Part shown: positions 1 through 8,412 of the stretch, piece after piece | Layout: every line of letters begins with the position of its first letter | Numbering within the stretch: position 1 is the first letter of the stretch | Source: Kitasatospora sp. NBC_01287 | GTDB taxonomy: Bacteria; Actinomycetota; Actinomycetes; Streptomycetales; Streptomycetaceae | Direction: 5' to 3' | Assembly (NCBI RefSeq): GCF_026340565.1 | Contig: NZ_JAPEPB010000001.1 | Span: 5,122,501 to 5,186,500, forward strand | Length of the DNA stretch: 64,000 nt | The notes under the pieces: model-generated | What the model was told of the DNA's origin: nothing | The model's input: the letters and a program-made list of their open reading frames with translations, nothing else | The model's database searches: none | Position numbers and translations under genes: made by a program

Positions 1-1
1 C

Positions 2-241
2 TGCGGCGTGGTCGGGGTGCTGGCGGCCGGCTTCGCCTTCACCCGGCGGCGCACCGCGACCAAGGAGGACCCCATCGACCGCACGGGAAGGGACACTTGG
101 CGGATGCCCCCGCTGGAGACCCTGGCCCGCCCGGTGATGTCCAGTGGCCGCAAGATCGGCATGGGCGCGCTCCGCACCTACCTGCTGATCTCGATGGTGC
201 TGGTCGTCATCAAGCTCGTCCGGACGGCGCTCGGGCACTGA
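2..241 (+). CDS. C-terminal part of a small membrane protein (5' end outside window)
   Basis: The frame is open to the left edge, so this is probably the tail of a longer gene; a GTG at position 8 could also start a 77-residue protein. The visible part has a hydrophobic stretch at its N-terminus, a basic RRR cluster, a polar middle and a second membrane segment near the C-terminus (around LLISMVLVVIKLV). This suggests two membrane spans with the polar loop between them. No family recognised. It ends at TGA 239-241, about 80 bp before the next gene, which converges on it. Confidence 0.5.
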   Translation, partial: CGVVGVLAAGFAFTRRRTATKEDPIDRTGRDTWRMPPLETLARPVMSSGRKIGMGALRTYLLISMVLVVIKLVRTALGH

Positions 242-320
242 GCCTTCGGTGAGTTGACGTCCCGTCAGAGTCGGTCGGGGGCGTGCCTGTGCACGCCCTG
301 CCCAGGGCGGCGCTGCCTCC

Positions 321-1169
321 TCACGGCCGCGGGCGCTCCCTCATGGTGGCGCGGATACCGGCGATCAAGGTGGCGGTGTGGCCGCGGTCGCGGCACTTGG
401 GGCAGAACCCGTCCTCCCGGAGGGAACCGGGCGGGCCGGCGGCGTGGCAGGTGCGGCAGGTGGCCCGGTGGGGTTGCTGATGCGTGGCCGTCAGCGGCGG
501 CTCGGGGACGGGCGCTCGGACGGGTGCTCGGACGGGCGCGGGGGCGGGCTCGGGCGGCACCCGGTCGAGCAGGCGCCGCCGGGCGAAGGCGCCGGGGCAC
601 TGCACACTCGCGGGCAGCCCGTTGGTGAGCGCGAAGCGGAACTGCTCCACCGTCACCCCGCGTGCGAACCACTCGGCGGCGAGCGCCTCCAGTTCCTCGC
701 ACTCGCGCGCGGAGAGCATCATCCGCCGGTCGGCGGCCGCGAGCGAGGCCAGCGCGCGGTACGAGAAGGAGCGCGCCGGGGGCGCGGGGGAGGGGTCCGC
801 ACTCCCGCCCGTGCGGCGGTCGGTCAGGAACCGCTCCCACCAGGAGGCGGCCCGGGCCGTGCGCGAGAAGTAGGTGCGGGAGACCCAGCGGGTGACGCCC
901 TCACCGACGGTCTCCCGGATGCGCAGCAGGTGCCCCAGTCGGGCGAGGTGGCGCAGCGCACTGCGGACGGCCTGCTGCCCGAACCGGGGCTGGGCGGCCG
1001 CGAGCGTCTTGGCGTCGACGGCCGCGCCGTCGGGCAGGCGGTCGAGGAAGGCGGCGAGGTACGCCTCGCGCTCGGGCAGGTGCGCGAAGGTGCGCGATTC
1101 GAGGGGGTGTTGCGACGGCGCGGACCGCTTGCCGTAGCCGGGCGCGGCAGTAGGGTGGGTGGTAGCCAC
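321..1169 (-). CDS. Winged-helix (MarR-like) regulator with C-terminal zinc finger
   Basis: 282 residues from a GTG start. Residues about 25-95 look like a winged helix-turn-helix (FLDRLPDG, then RSALRHLARLGHLLRI), as in streptomycete proteins annotated MarR-like. The middle is a helical region of unknown role. The C-terminus has a four-Cys ribbon (CRTCHAAG ... CPKC) after a Pro/Arg-rich linker (APVRAPVRAPVPEPP). Likely a DNA-binding regulator, targets unknown. No clear Shine-Dalgarno precedes the GTG, so the start is provisional. The inverted repeat just upstream could be its own operator. Confidence 0.6.
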   Translation of the reverse strand: MATTHPTAAPGYGKRSAPSQHPLESRTFAHLPEREAYLAAFLDRLPDGAAVDAKTLAAAQPRFGQQAVRSALRHLARLGHLLRIRETVGEGVTRWVSRTYFSRTARAASWWERFLTDRRTGGSADPSPAPPARSFSYRALASLAAADRRMMLSARECEELEALAAEWFARGVTVEQFRFALTNGLPASVQCPGAFARRRLLDRVPPEPAPAPVRAPVRAPVPEPPLTATHQQPHRATCRTCHAAGPPGSLREDGFCPKCRDRGHTATLIAGIRATMRERPRP

Positions 1170-1172
1170 TGG

Positions 1173-1187
1173 ATCGACTGACTCGAT
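1173..1187. promoter_or_regulatory. Short inverted repeat upstream of the MarR-like gene
   Basis: ATCGA-CTGAC-TCGAT lies 4 bp upstream of the GTG of the leftward regulator gene. The position fits autoregulation or a 5' UTR hairpin. This is inferred from symmetry only. Confidence 0.3.
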
Positions 1188-1404
1188 TCGTGTCGGTCAG
1201 ACCCCTGCATGGTGTTGGTAGCACCGGCGGGGGTCGTTTCTTTGCCTTTGCGCGAACCGTACACCGCAGTCGCGGGGTGGTGGCAAGTCGTGACGATAAG
1301 TCATATTCAATGGTCGGCGCGCACCTTGGGGGGTGGGTGGGAGTAGGCCGCCCACCGTTCCTCAGAAGGAGAGCTCGGGTGCCGAAGCCCGAAGCTCGGG
1401 TGTC

Positions 1405-1596
1405 TCAGCGAAGGGGCTGCTGGGCCGCGAAGGTGACGAATCCGGCCCACGCGGCGGGGGAGAAGGCGAGCTGCGGGCCGGCCTTGTCCTTGGAGTCGCG
1501 GATGCGGACGATCTCGGGGGAGCGGGCGGCCTCGATGCAGTTGCCGCCGTCGCTGTCGCTGTAGCTGGACTTGAACCACGCGAGTTCGGCGCTCAT
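1405..1596 (-). CDS. DUF397 domain protein
   Basis: 63 residues with the DUF397 signature: W-F-K-S-S-Y-S near the N-terminus, the G-G-N-C-I-E-A centre, V-R-I-R-D-S-K and a closing W-x-x-F. Such proteins are very common in streptomycetes, nearly always next to an XRE regulator of the DUF5753 type, and some act as antagonists of that regulator. The upstream XRE gene overlaps the start by 4 bp, so the two are translationally coupled. The ATG is the natural start because the conserved block begins right after it. Confidence 0.9.
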   Translation of the reverse strand: MSAELAWFKSSYSDSDGGNCIEAARSPEIVRIRDSKDKAGPQLAFSPAAWAGFVTFAAQQPLR

Positions 1597-2408
1597 AGCT
1601 CCTCCATCAACCCTTCGATGAACCGGGCAGACTCCCCAACCCCGAGGGCCTGCATCCGGATCATGCCATGGCGCTGTTCGAGAGTGCTCACCGTCTGTGC
1701 GTCGCTGTACAGGGCGCCGGTCGCCTGGCCCTCCACATAGGCGTAGCGCTGGTGATCGCCGGTTTCTACCAGGACGAAGGGACCGACGAGCGCCGCGGCG
1801 TCAGCGCCGCTGTCGACCGGCAGCACCTGGATCGACACATTGCGCAGCTGTCCTGTCTCCAGCAGGTGTTGGAGCTGCCGCCTCATCGCCTCTGGCCCGC
1901 CCACTCTCGTGCGCAGTGCGGCCTCGAAGATCGTGAAGCTGAACAGGATGGGCGGGGTCCGGGTGAGCTTCTGCTGTCGTTCGAGTCGCGCTTGTACCCG
2001 CGCTTCCACCGCGTCGTCGTCGAGCGGCGGGGTGCGGTGCGCGATCAGCGCCCGAGCGTACTCGGCGGTCTGCAGCAGCCCGGGGATCAGAAGGCTCTCG
2101 TACGAGTTCAGCACGATCGCCTCGTCCTCCACCGCCACGAAGCTCCTCGCGTGGTGCGGGAACCGCTCCGGCCGCAGGTATCCGGCCGCCGCGAGCAGCA
2201 ACCCGCGTGCGTCGCAGAGTTGCTCGGCCGCCTGGAGCACCTTCAGGGTCGGTTTCCGCCGCCCCTGCTCCATCGACTTCACGGTCTCGTAGTCATACTC
2301 GGCTTCTTCGGCCAGTCGCTCCCGCGTCACACCCGCTCGCTCGCGCCACAGTTTGAGCTGGTTGCCGCAGTACTGCCACGCCAGGGGTCGCTCGGGTGTT
2401 CCGGTCAT
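1593..2408 (-). CDS. XRE-family regulator with DUF5753 domain
   Basis: 271 residues from ATG 2406-2408. The reading frame stays open further upstream, but the conserved protein begins at MTGTPERPLAW. Residues about 10-70 are a helix-turn-helix (LKLWRERAGVTRERLAEEA), and the rest is the DUF5753 ligand/partner region (YESLLIPGLLQTAEYARAL; FVLVE). Partner of the DUF397 protein with which it overlaps. The stand-alone HATPase gene diverges from it across a 167-bp intergenic region. This triad is typical of streptomycete regulatory loci linked to development and secondary metabolism. Confidence 0.9.
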   Translation of the reverse strand: MTGTPERPLAWQYCGNQLKLWRERAGVTRERLAEEAEYDYETVKSMEQGRRKPTLKVLQAAEQLCDARGLLLAAAGYLRPERFPHHARSFVAVEDEAIVLNSYESLLIPGLLQTAEYARALIAHRTPPLDDDAVEARVQARLERQQKLTRTPPILFSFTIFEAALRTRVGGPEAMRRQLQHLLETGQLRNVSIQVLPVDSGADAAALVGPFVLVETGDHQRYAYVEGQATGALYSDAQTVSTLEQRHGMIRMQALGVGESARFIEGLMEEL

Positions 2409-2575
2409 CCTGGCGCCCCCAAAAAATTTTCCCGGGTACACGGCGGGTACTCGGCCCGCTGGACCCGTCTCGTCACTTCCGAGGCTACGGCCCGACCAGC
2501 ACCGTAGGAGTCCGATCCCCGGATCACGCCTCGTTCGGGTGCTGATCCGCCCCTCCGCGTTTGCAAGGACCCGCC

Positions 2576-2995
2576 ATGCCCACGCAGCAGCAGCCCCTCG
2601 CCGCCGAGCACCGCCTGCCCCGCACCGCGAGCAGCGTCGGCCTCGCCCGCGAGTACCTACGCCTGCAACTGGCCTCGTGGGGCCTGCCGGAGGAGGCCGT
2701 CGACACCGCCGTCCTGCTCCTCTCCGAGCTGATGACCAACGCCTGCCGGCACGCCCGCTGCCCCCGCGACCGCTACCTCGCCGCCCGCTGGACCCTGGAC
2801 CCCACCGCCACCCTCCTCCGCGTCGAGGTCTCCGACGCCGACCGCACGCTCCCGATCCCACGCGCCAGCGGCCCCGACGAGGAGTCGGGCCGTGGTCTCG
2901 AACTCCTCGCCGCCCTCGCCACTGCCTGGGGCGCCCACCCGCGCGCGTGCGGGGTCGGCAAGACGGTGTGGTTCACGCTCAAGTACGCGCCCTGA
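2576..2995 (+). CDS. Stand-alone HATPase_c_2 anti-sigma-factor-like kinase (RsbW/SpoIIAB type)
   Basis: 139 residues. ATG 2576 is chosen because AAGGA stands 6 nt upstream; an in-frame start at 2561 lacks one. It has the N-box (LLLSELMTNACRHA), a D-A-D segment and the G2-type loop (GRGLELLAALATAWG), and ends in a beta strand TVWFTLKY. The family phosphorylates anti-sigma-factor antagonists or acts as an orphan regulator. Its last 49 bp, including the stop, are repeated exactly at 5328-5376, beyond the toxin cassette. Confidence 0.85.
   Translation: MPTQQQPLAAEHRLPRTASSVGLAREYLRLQLASWGLPEEAVDTAVLLLSELMTNACRHARCPRDRYLAARWTLDPTATLLRVEVSDADRTLPIPRASGPDEESGRGLELLAALATAWGAHPRACGVGKTVWFTLKYAP
2947..2995 (+). 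repeat. 49-bp direct repeat, left copy (3' end of HATPase gene)
   Basis: Identical over 49 bp to 5328-5376, running from GTGCGGGGTCGGC to the stop CCCTGA. Sequence on both outer sides diverges at once. This copy is the natural end of the HATPase gene; the other is an orphan. Confidence 0.95.
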
Positions 2996-3096
2996 GGGTT
3001 GGCCTGCGGAGCGGCGAACCTCCGAAACCATCTGTAGCGACCTCGGTACCATGGGTATTATCGGACAGACGTACTTCATGGAAGCCGGGGGCACTC

Positions 3097-3429
3097 ATGT
3101 CCGACGCAGCAGGGGGGGGGTTCTCTGTCCATCCGGACGAGATCCTGGCAGCAGCACCGCAGTTCACGTCCGACAGCGAGAACATCAAGGCTGCGGTCGC
3201 GAACCTGGAGTCCACGCTCGGTAGGATCGGCTCACCTTGGGGAGCGGACAAGCAGGGCAAAGCGTTTGCTGCGGCGTACACCCCGCAGCACACTCAGCTC
3301 ATTCAGAGCATGGGCGTCCTCGTGCAAGGCCTTGCCAGTATTCATCTCGGCCTGGAGGCGATGGCCGGCAACCATCAAGGTGCTGACACCGCATCGGCCG
3401 CCGGGCTGTCCGCGAAGGCGAGCGAGTAG
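3097..3429 (+). CDS. WXG100/ESAT-6-like small protein of the toxin cassette
   Basis: 110 residues from ATG 3097. Mostly helical, with a central G-S-P-W-G turn (residue about 48) where WXG100 proteins carry their W-x-G hairpin, flanked by two amphipathic helices; a WXG100-like fold is the best reading. Such proteins are partners or substrates of type VII (ESX) secretion. Its stop shares a base with the GTG of the next gene (TAGTG), so it is coupled to the toxin. The eight-G run just after the start (3112-3119) could be prone to slippage. Confidence 0.75.
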   Translation: MSDAAGGGFSVHPDEILAAAPQFTSDSENIKAAVANLESTLGRIGSPWGADKQGKAFAAAYTPQHTQLIQSMGVLVQGLASIHLGLEAMAGNHQGADTASAAGLSAKASE

Positions 3430-4895
3430 TGGGCGCCAAGCAAGACGCGGAGAAGATCGTCCGTAAGCTGACAGGAATGTGGTGGCCGGACGCCGACGAG
3501 GACGGGCTGCGCCAAGTGGCCACCGCCTGGAACACCCTCGCCGACGCCATTGATAGCAGTACCGCTACTGCCAACTCCACTGCTCAGGGGGTTATCCACG
3601 GCAACAGCGGCCCAGCGGTCAGCGCGTTCGACACCTTCTGGGCCCGCTATTACACGAGCGGTTCCGGCTGGCTGCCTGATGCCTCCGCCTCTTGCCGTGC
3701 GATGGCCAAGGCCTGCTCGCAGTACGCCGACCAGATCGCCGCAGCCAAGAAGAAGCTGGAGGAAGAGGTCGCCCTGGTCGGCGGCGTCCTTATTGCCGGC
3801 ACCACGCTCGCCTTCTTCACGGGCGGTCTCTCCGAGGGCGCTGCTATCGGTGCGTCGGCCGCCATCGTCTCCGCAGCCGACGCCTTGGGGGTCACGGTCG
3901 CCACCGCTGTCGCCGACATCGCGGGAACGGTCCTGACGGGGGCCGCTTTCGGCGCGGTCGAGTCGGCGACCATCGACCTAGCTGTTGCTCAGCCCATCAA
4001 GATCGGCTTCGGTGACCAAAAGGGCATCAGCGCCACCGAGATCCTCGACTCTGCCGGGACGGGCGCTCTCGCCGGCGGCTTCACCAGCGGTATGGGTGCG
4101 GGGGCGAAGGCCCTCTCGGTTGCCGCCGACGGGTCCGGCAGCATTGCCCCGTCGCTGGCTGCTATCGCCACCCGACTGCCCACCGCGTTGGACTCCCTTC
4201 CGGGCCGCATGATCGTCGGCGCTGGCGTCGGAGCCGGTCAGGACGCGCTTTTCGACGGTGGAAATGTCAATCTTCTTGACGTCCTGAGTGGAGCCATCGG
4301 CGGTGCGGCGGGAAAGGGGAAGGGGGCGCAGGTCGATGGCGATAGTTTGAGTCCGGCTGACGCTCAGCAGCTCGCTGGGTTGCGAAACCAAGGGCATGCT
4401 CCTGGGAGGCATCTTGATCCAGACGATCCGACACTTCAGCGACGTCTGGGTACGACTATAACGAATCCGGATGGTACGCCCAAGACCTACACCTCGTCGT
4501 CCAGCAACGCGGGTCATGTGAAGTCAAAGGACCACATTGATCCCTTGACGGGCACTACCGTGGATGGAGATACGGGCGGAGTTCATAAGTGCGGCCCTTA
4601 TGCAACGCGCTACAATGATCCGAAGGCACTGGTCGATGTTGACAACTACATGCGGCAGAAGATCAGTAGCAATGGGGGTGCCTTGCCTCCTACGTCAACC
4701 CCAATCGAGGACATACTCGGACCCAGTGGGCATCTGAAGTTCACGGGCTTCTACAAGGATCCGGCGAACCCTGGGCAGTATCTCCCTGTCGATTTTGAGG
4801 GTGGAAACATCATAGCTGTGTATGTACCTGATGGAAATGGCGGCTATAATCTTGTGACATCTTACGCCAATCCCGCACCGGGTAGGCATCCATGA
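3429..4895 (+). CDS. Polymorphic toxin with type-VII-type N-terminus
   Basis: 488 residues. The first 110 residues form an LXG/WXG-like helical region. Residues 115-300 are a Gly/Ala-rich hydrophobic pre-toxin region (VALVGGVLIAGTTLAFF and onwards). Residues about 330-488 form a separate C-terminal domain with conserved-looking H363, K365, H369, H386, K387 and a terminal strand VTSYANP. That ending recalls BECR-fold RNase toxins (EndoU/colicin E5-like), but the assignment is inference. GC falls to about 42% near the end (line 4801-4860), far below the neighbours, as expected for exchanged toxin tips. The immunity gene overlaps its stop by 4 bp. Confidence 0.8.
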   Translation: MGAKQDAEKIVRKLTGMWWPDADEDGLRQVATAWNTLADAIDSSTATANSTAQGVIHGNSGPAVSAFDTFWARYYTSGSGWLPDASASCRAMAKACSQYADQIAAAKKKLEEEVALVGGVLIAGTTLAFFTGGLSEGAAIGASAAIVSAADALGVTVATAVADIAGTVLTGAAFGAVESATIDLAVAQPIKIGFGDQKGISATEILDSAGTGALAGGFTSGMGAGAKALSVAADGSGSIAPSLAAIATRLPTALDSLPGRMIVGAGVGAGQDALFDGGNVNLLDVLSGAIGGAAGKGKGAQVDGDSLSPADAQQLAGLRNQGHAPGRHLDPDDPTLQRRLGTTITNPDGTPKTYTSSSSNAGHVKSKDHIDPLTGTTVDGDTGGVHKCGPYATRYNDPKALVDVDNYMRQKISSNGGALPPTSTPIEDILGPSGHLKFTGFYKDPANPGQYLPVDFEGGNIIAVYVPDGNGGYNLVTSYANPAPGRHP

Positions 4896-5191
4896 GGAGA
4901 GCCTTGAGCATCGATCCAGCCGGATTTATCGAGCAGTATCTCAATGTCGAAGTTGCCTACTACTATATGGATGGAATCAAGGCTGGAATTGTACAGTCCG
5001 GATCGGCGTATGCCGAGGATGTCCGCAGTATGCTCGATGGGCTATTGGCCGAGCGCAGCCTGTCGCGTGGTGAGTACTGTGACCTCACCTTCATCGAGTT
5101 CGAAACCGATGATGATCTGTACACCTACTTGCAGCAGGTATACAATTTCTTTTTCCTTGGAAGTGAGCAGGCTCCCCTGCCGCCGGACTAG
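4892..5191 (+). CDS. Cognate immunity protein
   Basis: 99 residues, small, acidic and helical, with no signal peptide. Its ATG overlaps the toxin stop (ATGA), the usual arrangement of toxin-immunity pairs. The sequence (Y-Y-Y-M-D-G near residue 25; F-I-E-F-E-T-D-D-D) resembles small CdiI-type immunity proteins in style, but I cannot name a family. GC is about 42% over 5101-5160, like the toxin tip and unlike the host genes. It presumably binds and neutralises the preceding toxin domain in the cytosol. Confidence 0.75.
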   Translation: MRRALSIDPAGFIEQYLNVEVAYYYMDGIKAGIVQSGSAYAEDVRSMLDGLLAERSLSRGEYCDLTFIEFETDDDLYTYLQQVYNFFFLGSEQAPLPPD

Positions 5192-5327
5192 GCTGCAGCC
5201 CTTTTTGGGCGGAGTGTTCGTTCTCCTGAAAGCGTCAGGTTCGGTGGGTCGGCCTGCGCTGACGTCTGGGCAGTGGGGTTTTGGCGGGAGGGATGGCAGG
5301 GCTGCGGCGCAGCAGGGCCCAGGCGGA

Positions 5328-5376
5328 GTGCGGGGTCGGCAAGACGGTGTGGTTCACGCTCAAGTACGCGCCCTGA
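5328..5376 (+). repeat. 49-bp direct repeat, right copy
   Basis: Exact copy of 2947-2995. In the matching frame it would encode the last residues of the HATPase (VGKTVWFTLKYAP), but the upstream frame is unrelated, so it is not a gene here. With the left copy it brackets the toxin cassette. Confidence 0.95.
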
Positions 5377-5463
5377 TTCCCTTAATTGACTGGCCCACCG
5401 GCGGTGCTGCCCATACGTTTCGTGAGCGGACGTATCGTCATACCAGCTACCACGGAGACCCCG

Positions 5464-6507
5464 GTGACCCTCGACCTTCAGACGCTCGACATCCAGCCCC
5501 TCGACCCCCACCACGCGCCCGAGCAACTCCTCGCCGACTACCACGCGATGCGGGCGGCGACCGTGGCGGTGGACACGCCCAAGGACCCGCCGCTGAGCTA
5601 CGAAGCGGCGATCGGGCGCCTGCGCACGCCGCCACTTGAGGACGGACCGTGGCGCTTCTGGGTCGGCCACCTGGACGGACGCCTGGCCGGTTCGGTCGGG
5701 TTCGCGCTTCCCGAGGGCCCGAACAGCGGGATCGTCAACGTCGAGGTCCAGGTGCACCCCGAACTGCGGCGCCGCGGGGTCGGCACCGCACTGCTCCGTG
5801 CCGTGCTGCCCGCCGTCCTGGAGACCCGGCGCGACACCGTCCTCGGGTTCTTCATGAATCCGGACTCCCCCGCCGCCCGCTGGGCGGGCGGCCTGGGGTT
5901 CGAGGTGACCCAGAGCATGGTGTTGCAGGTCCTGCCCATAGCCTCGACTCCCGCGCAGCTGTGGGACGTTCCGGTGCCGACCGGCTACCGCCTGGAGCAA
6001 TGGACGGGAGTGACTCCCGAGCCGCTCATCGACTCCTACGCCGTGGCCCGGCAGGCCATCGAGGACGCCCCGTTGGGCCGGACGAGCTACCTGCCGACCC
6101 CGTGGACGCCGGCCCGGATCCGCGAGACCGACCGCGAACTGGCGGCTGCCGGCACCGAGCAGCTGGTGGTGGTCGCCATCGAGGACGCCACCGACCAGGT
6201 GGTCGGCGTCCACGTCATCCACAGGCCGCCGCACCGCCGTGAGTTGGGCCTGATCCAGGACACCTCCGTGCCGGCCGCGCACCGCGGCCACGGGCTCGGC
6301 CTGGCGATGAAGGCAGCCATGATGCGCCGACTCACCGACGAGCGGCCGGAGATGGAACGCATCCTCACCACCACCGCCACCACGAACACCCACATGATCG
6401 GCATCAACGAGGCGCTCGGCTACCACGCGGCTCGGACGGTGATCTGGTCCGAGACCGCGACGGCGAGGCTGGCCGAACGACTGACCGCGTCCTCCACCGG
6501 CAGCTGA
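5464..6507 (+). CDS. Double GNAT N-acetyltransferase
   Basis: 347 residues. GTG 5464 is preferred because GGAGA lies 5 nt upstream, although the frame is open from 5386. Two GNAT folds in tandem: the first has the acetyl-CoA loop R-R-R-G-V-G-T-A-L-L, the second H-R-G-H-G-L-G-L-A-M-K. This matches the two-domain mycothiol-synthase-like GNATs of actinobacteria. Substrate unknown. It starts 87 bp after the right 49-bp repeat, so before the cassette arrived it probably lay directly behind the HATPase gene. Confidence 0.85.
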   Translation: MTLDLQTLDIQPLDPHHAPEQLLADYHAMRAATVAVDTPKDPPLSYEAAIGRLRTPPLEDGPWRFWVGHLDGRLAGSVGFALPEGPNSGIVNVEVQVHPELRRRGVGTALLRAVLPAVLETRRDTVLGFFMNPDSPAARWAGGLGFEVTQSMVLQVLPIASTPAQLWDVPVPTGYRLEQWTGVTPEPLIDSYAVARQAIEDAPLGRTSYLPTPWTPARIRETDRELAAAGTEQLVVVAIEDATDQVVGVHVIHRPPHRRELGLIQDTSVPAAHRGHGLGLAMKAAMMRRLTDERPEMERILTTTATTNTHMIGINEALGYHAARTVIWSETATARLAERLTASSTGS

Positions 6508-6612
6508 GCCGGCCTGGCCGGGGCGCCGGAGGCGGCGGGGCCGGGTGAACGTACGGCCCTGCCATCCGCAGTTCCTGGCGGGCCGGGACCGGCGGCTGGC
6601 AGACTGCCGCTG

Positions 6613-7212
6613 GTGTGGACCGTTCGCGAGATCTCCCGCCAGACCCTGCTCCGCCGGGGTGTCGCCCTCGAATGCGCCACCCTGGGCTGGAACGTGGTCG
6701 GCGTCGTCGTGCTCGCCGTGGCCGCGCTCGCCGCGCGCTCGGTGGCACTCGCCGGCTTCGGGCTGGACTCGCTGATCGAGATCGGCGCGTCGACCGTCGT
6801 GCTCTGGGAGCTGACGGGGTCGGGCAAGGCGCGCCAGAAGATCGCGCTGCGACTGATCGGCGGCGCCTTCGCGCTGCTGGCCGGCTACCTGCTGGTCCAG
6901 TCCACGCTGCTGCTGGCCACCGGCTTCCGCGCGCACCACTCACCGCTGGGCGTCGCCTGGACGGCGGCCACCGCCGCCGTGATGTTCCTGCTCGCGGCCG
7001 GCAAGGCCCGCACCGGGGCGGCGCTCGACAACCCGGTGCTGCGGACCGAGGGCCGGGTCACGCTGGTCGACGGGCTGCTCGCCCTCGCGGTGCTGCTCGG
7101 CCTGCTGCTGGACGGGGCGCTGGGCTGGTGGTGGGCGGACCCGCTGGCCGGCTACGCGCTGGCGGGCTACGCGGTGTACGAGGTGCGGGAGGCCGCCCGC
7201 GCCACCCGCTGA
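6613..7212 (+). CDS. Cation-diffusion-facilitator-like membrane protein, short form
   Basis: 199 residues with about six membrane segments. Signature acidic positions of the CDF fold are present: G-L-D-S-L-I-E in the second helix, T-L-V-D-G-L in the fifth, and the typical A-D-P-L-A-G before the last helix. The cytoplasmic C-terminal domain found in FieF/CzcD-type exporters is missing, so this is a transmembrane-only version. A divalent metal substrate is likely by family but not visible. GTG start with no strong ribosome-binding site. Confidence 0.75.
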   Translation: MWTVREISRQTLLRRGVALECATLGWNVVGVVVLAVAALAARSVALAGFGLDSLIEIGASTVVLWELTGSGKARQKIALRLIGGAFALLAGYLLVQSTLLLATGFRAHHSPLGVAWTAATAAVMFLLAAGKARTGAALDNPVLRTEGRVTLVDGLLALAVLLGLLLDGALGWWWADPLAGYALAGYAVYEVREAARATR

Positions 7213-7273
7213 CGGGTGCCGCACCGCCTCGCCGAACCGCCTCGCCGCACGGCGAGGCGGTTCGGCACCCGTC
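7211..7273. terminator. Large hairpin between convergent genes
   Basis: Nested inverted repeat: 7211-7220 pairs with 7264-7273, and the 16-bp arm 7231-7246 pairs with 7251-7266 around a 4-nt loop (GCAC). It lies exactly between the convergent CDF-like and lipase genes, so a bidirectional terminator is likely. Confidence 0.85.
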
Positions 7274-7283
7274 AAGTGCCGGC

Positions 7284-8222
7284 TCAGCCGGTCACGTTGG
7301 CCGTGCAGTCGGCCTCGCCCACGTGCGCGGGGTCCAGCGCGTGCCGGACCTCGTGCAGCACCACCGGGTCCACGGCCATCAGCACGTGGTCCGGGTGGTT
7401 GAGCGGGCAGAGCTGCTGGACCGTCACGTTCTCCACGTTCGGGCCGCTGAGGAACTGCGAGGTGTAGGGGGTGACCACCTCGTCGTCCTCGGTGGCGATC
7501 ACCGTGTAGTGGACGCCGGGCATGGTGTCGCCGCCCGCGTTGAGCCGGGTCAGCGCCGCGGAGCCGACCTCCTGGTCCGCGCAGGCGGGGCAGGCCGAGG
7601 AGACCAGGGCCTGGGCGCCGGGGAAGGACTGGGCGAGCACGGTCAGGCCGTCCAGCGTGGTGCCGTGGTTGCTCGGGGCGAGCCCGACCAGGGTGTGCAC
7701 CTTGGCCGCGCCGCCGTCGAACTTCAGGTAGTAGCGCGGCATCATGCCGCCCTGGCTGTGGCCGACGACGTCGACCTGGCCGGCGCCGCTGGCCGCCAGC
7801 ACCCCGGTCACGAAGGTGGCGAGTTGCTGCGCGGAGTCGGCCACCGGGGCGAGCGCCGCCAGCACCGGGACGCCCGGCACCGAGCCGTAGGTCAGGGCGT
7901 AGACGCAGTAGCCGTCGGCGGCCAGCGCCGGGGCGACGGTCAGCCAGTTGTCCGAGCCGTTGGCGAAGGTGCCGTGGACCAGCACGACCGGGCGCGGGTG
8001 GGCCGCGCTCGGGCGGCAGGACCAGTTGTTGGCGCCGGGCACGCCGGGGGCGGCGAGCGCCTGGGCGGCGGCGATCGGGTCGCCGGCGCCACGGGCGGCG
8101 GCCTGCGCCGGGGCGGCGCCGGCCAGCGCGGCGGTGAGCAGGCCGCAGCCGGCCGCGAGGGTGGCGAGGCGCCGGGCGAACCCGGTTCCGGGCAGGGTGG
8201 AGCGCGGGGCTGTTCCAGACAT
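7284..8222 (-). CDS. Secreted alpha/beta-hydrolase lipase/esterase
   Basis: 312 residues. The ATG at 8220-8222 has GGAGGA just upstream; a longer frame is rejected. An Arg-containing N-terminus, hydrophobic stretch and A-Q-A site form a Sec-type signal peptide (about 37 residues). The mature part has the oxyanion segment VVLVHGTF, the nucleophile elbow V-G-H-S-Q-G-G and a late H-P-D-H. This is a streptomycete extracellular lipase/triacylglycerol hydrolase-type fold. Several Cys (SSACPACAD; QQLCPLN) could form disulfides. Confidence 0.85.
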   Translation of the reverse strand: MSGTAPRSTLPGTGFARRLATLAAGCGLLTAALAGAAPAQAAARGAGDPIAAAQALAAPGVPGANNWSCRPSAAHPRPVVLVHGTFANGSDNWLTVAPALAADGYCVYALTYGSVPGVPVLAALAPVADSAQQLATFVTGVLAASGAGQVDVVGHSQGGMMPRYYLKFDGGAAKVHTLVGLAPSNHGTTLDGLTVLAQSFPGAQALVSSACPACADQEVGSAALTRLNAGGDTMPGVHYTVIATEDDEVVTPYTSQFLSGPNVENVTVQQLCPLNHPDHVLMAVDPVVLHEVRHALDPAHVGEADCTANVTG

Positions 8223-8412
8223 GGCTGTCCTCCGGGTGGGGTGGGAGGTACACGAACGGTGCGTGGGGGCGCACCGGGGAACTGGCCGGTAAGTTACTTC
8301 CGAGTTACGGCCTTGGCCAGACACCGCGCGCTAATTGACACCCGGAGGAGGGAACGGTGCCGCCTCTCGGCCGCGCACCGCTCGCCCGCTCGCCCCGTCG
8401 CCAACCCGCCGA

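Noticed and set aside
2947..5376. Toxin cassette as an integrative element with att sites
   Set aside because: No integrase, excisionase or mobility gene within the 2.4 kb and the repeat lies in a protein gene, so only an unexplained insertion can be claimed.
5188..6939. Long minus-strand frame opposite the double GNAT gene
   Set aside because: No conserved motifs, Arg/Gly-rich; the plus-strand GNAT has domains and a ribosome-binding site.
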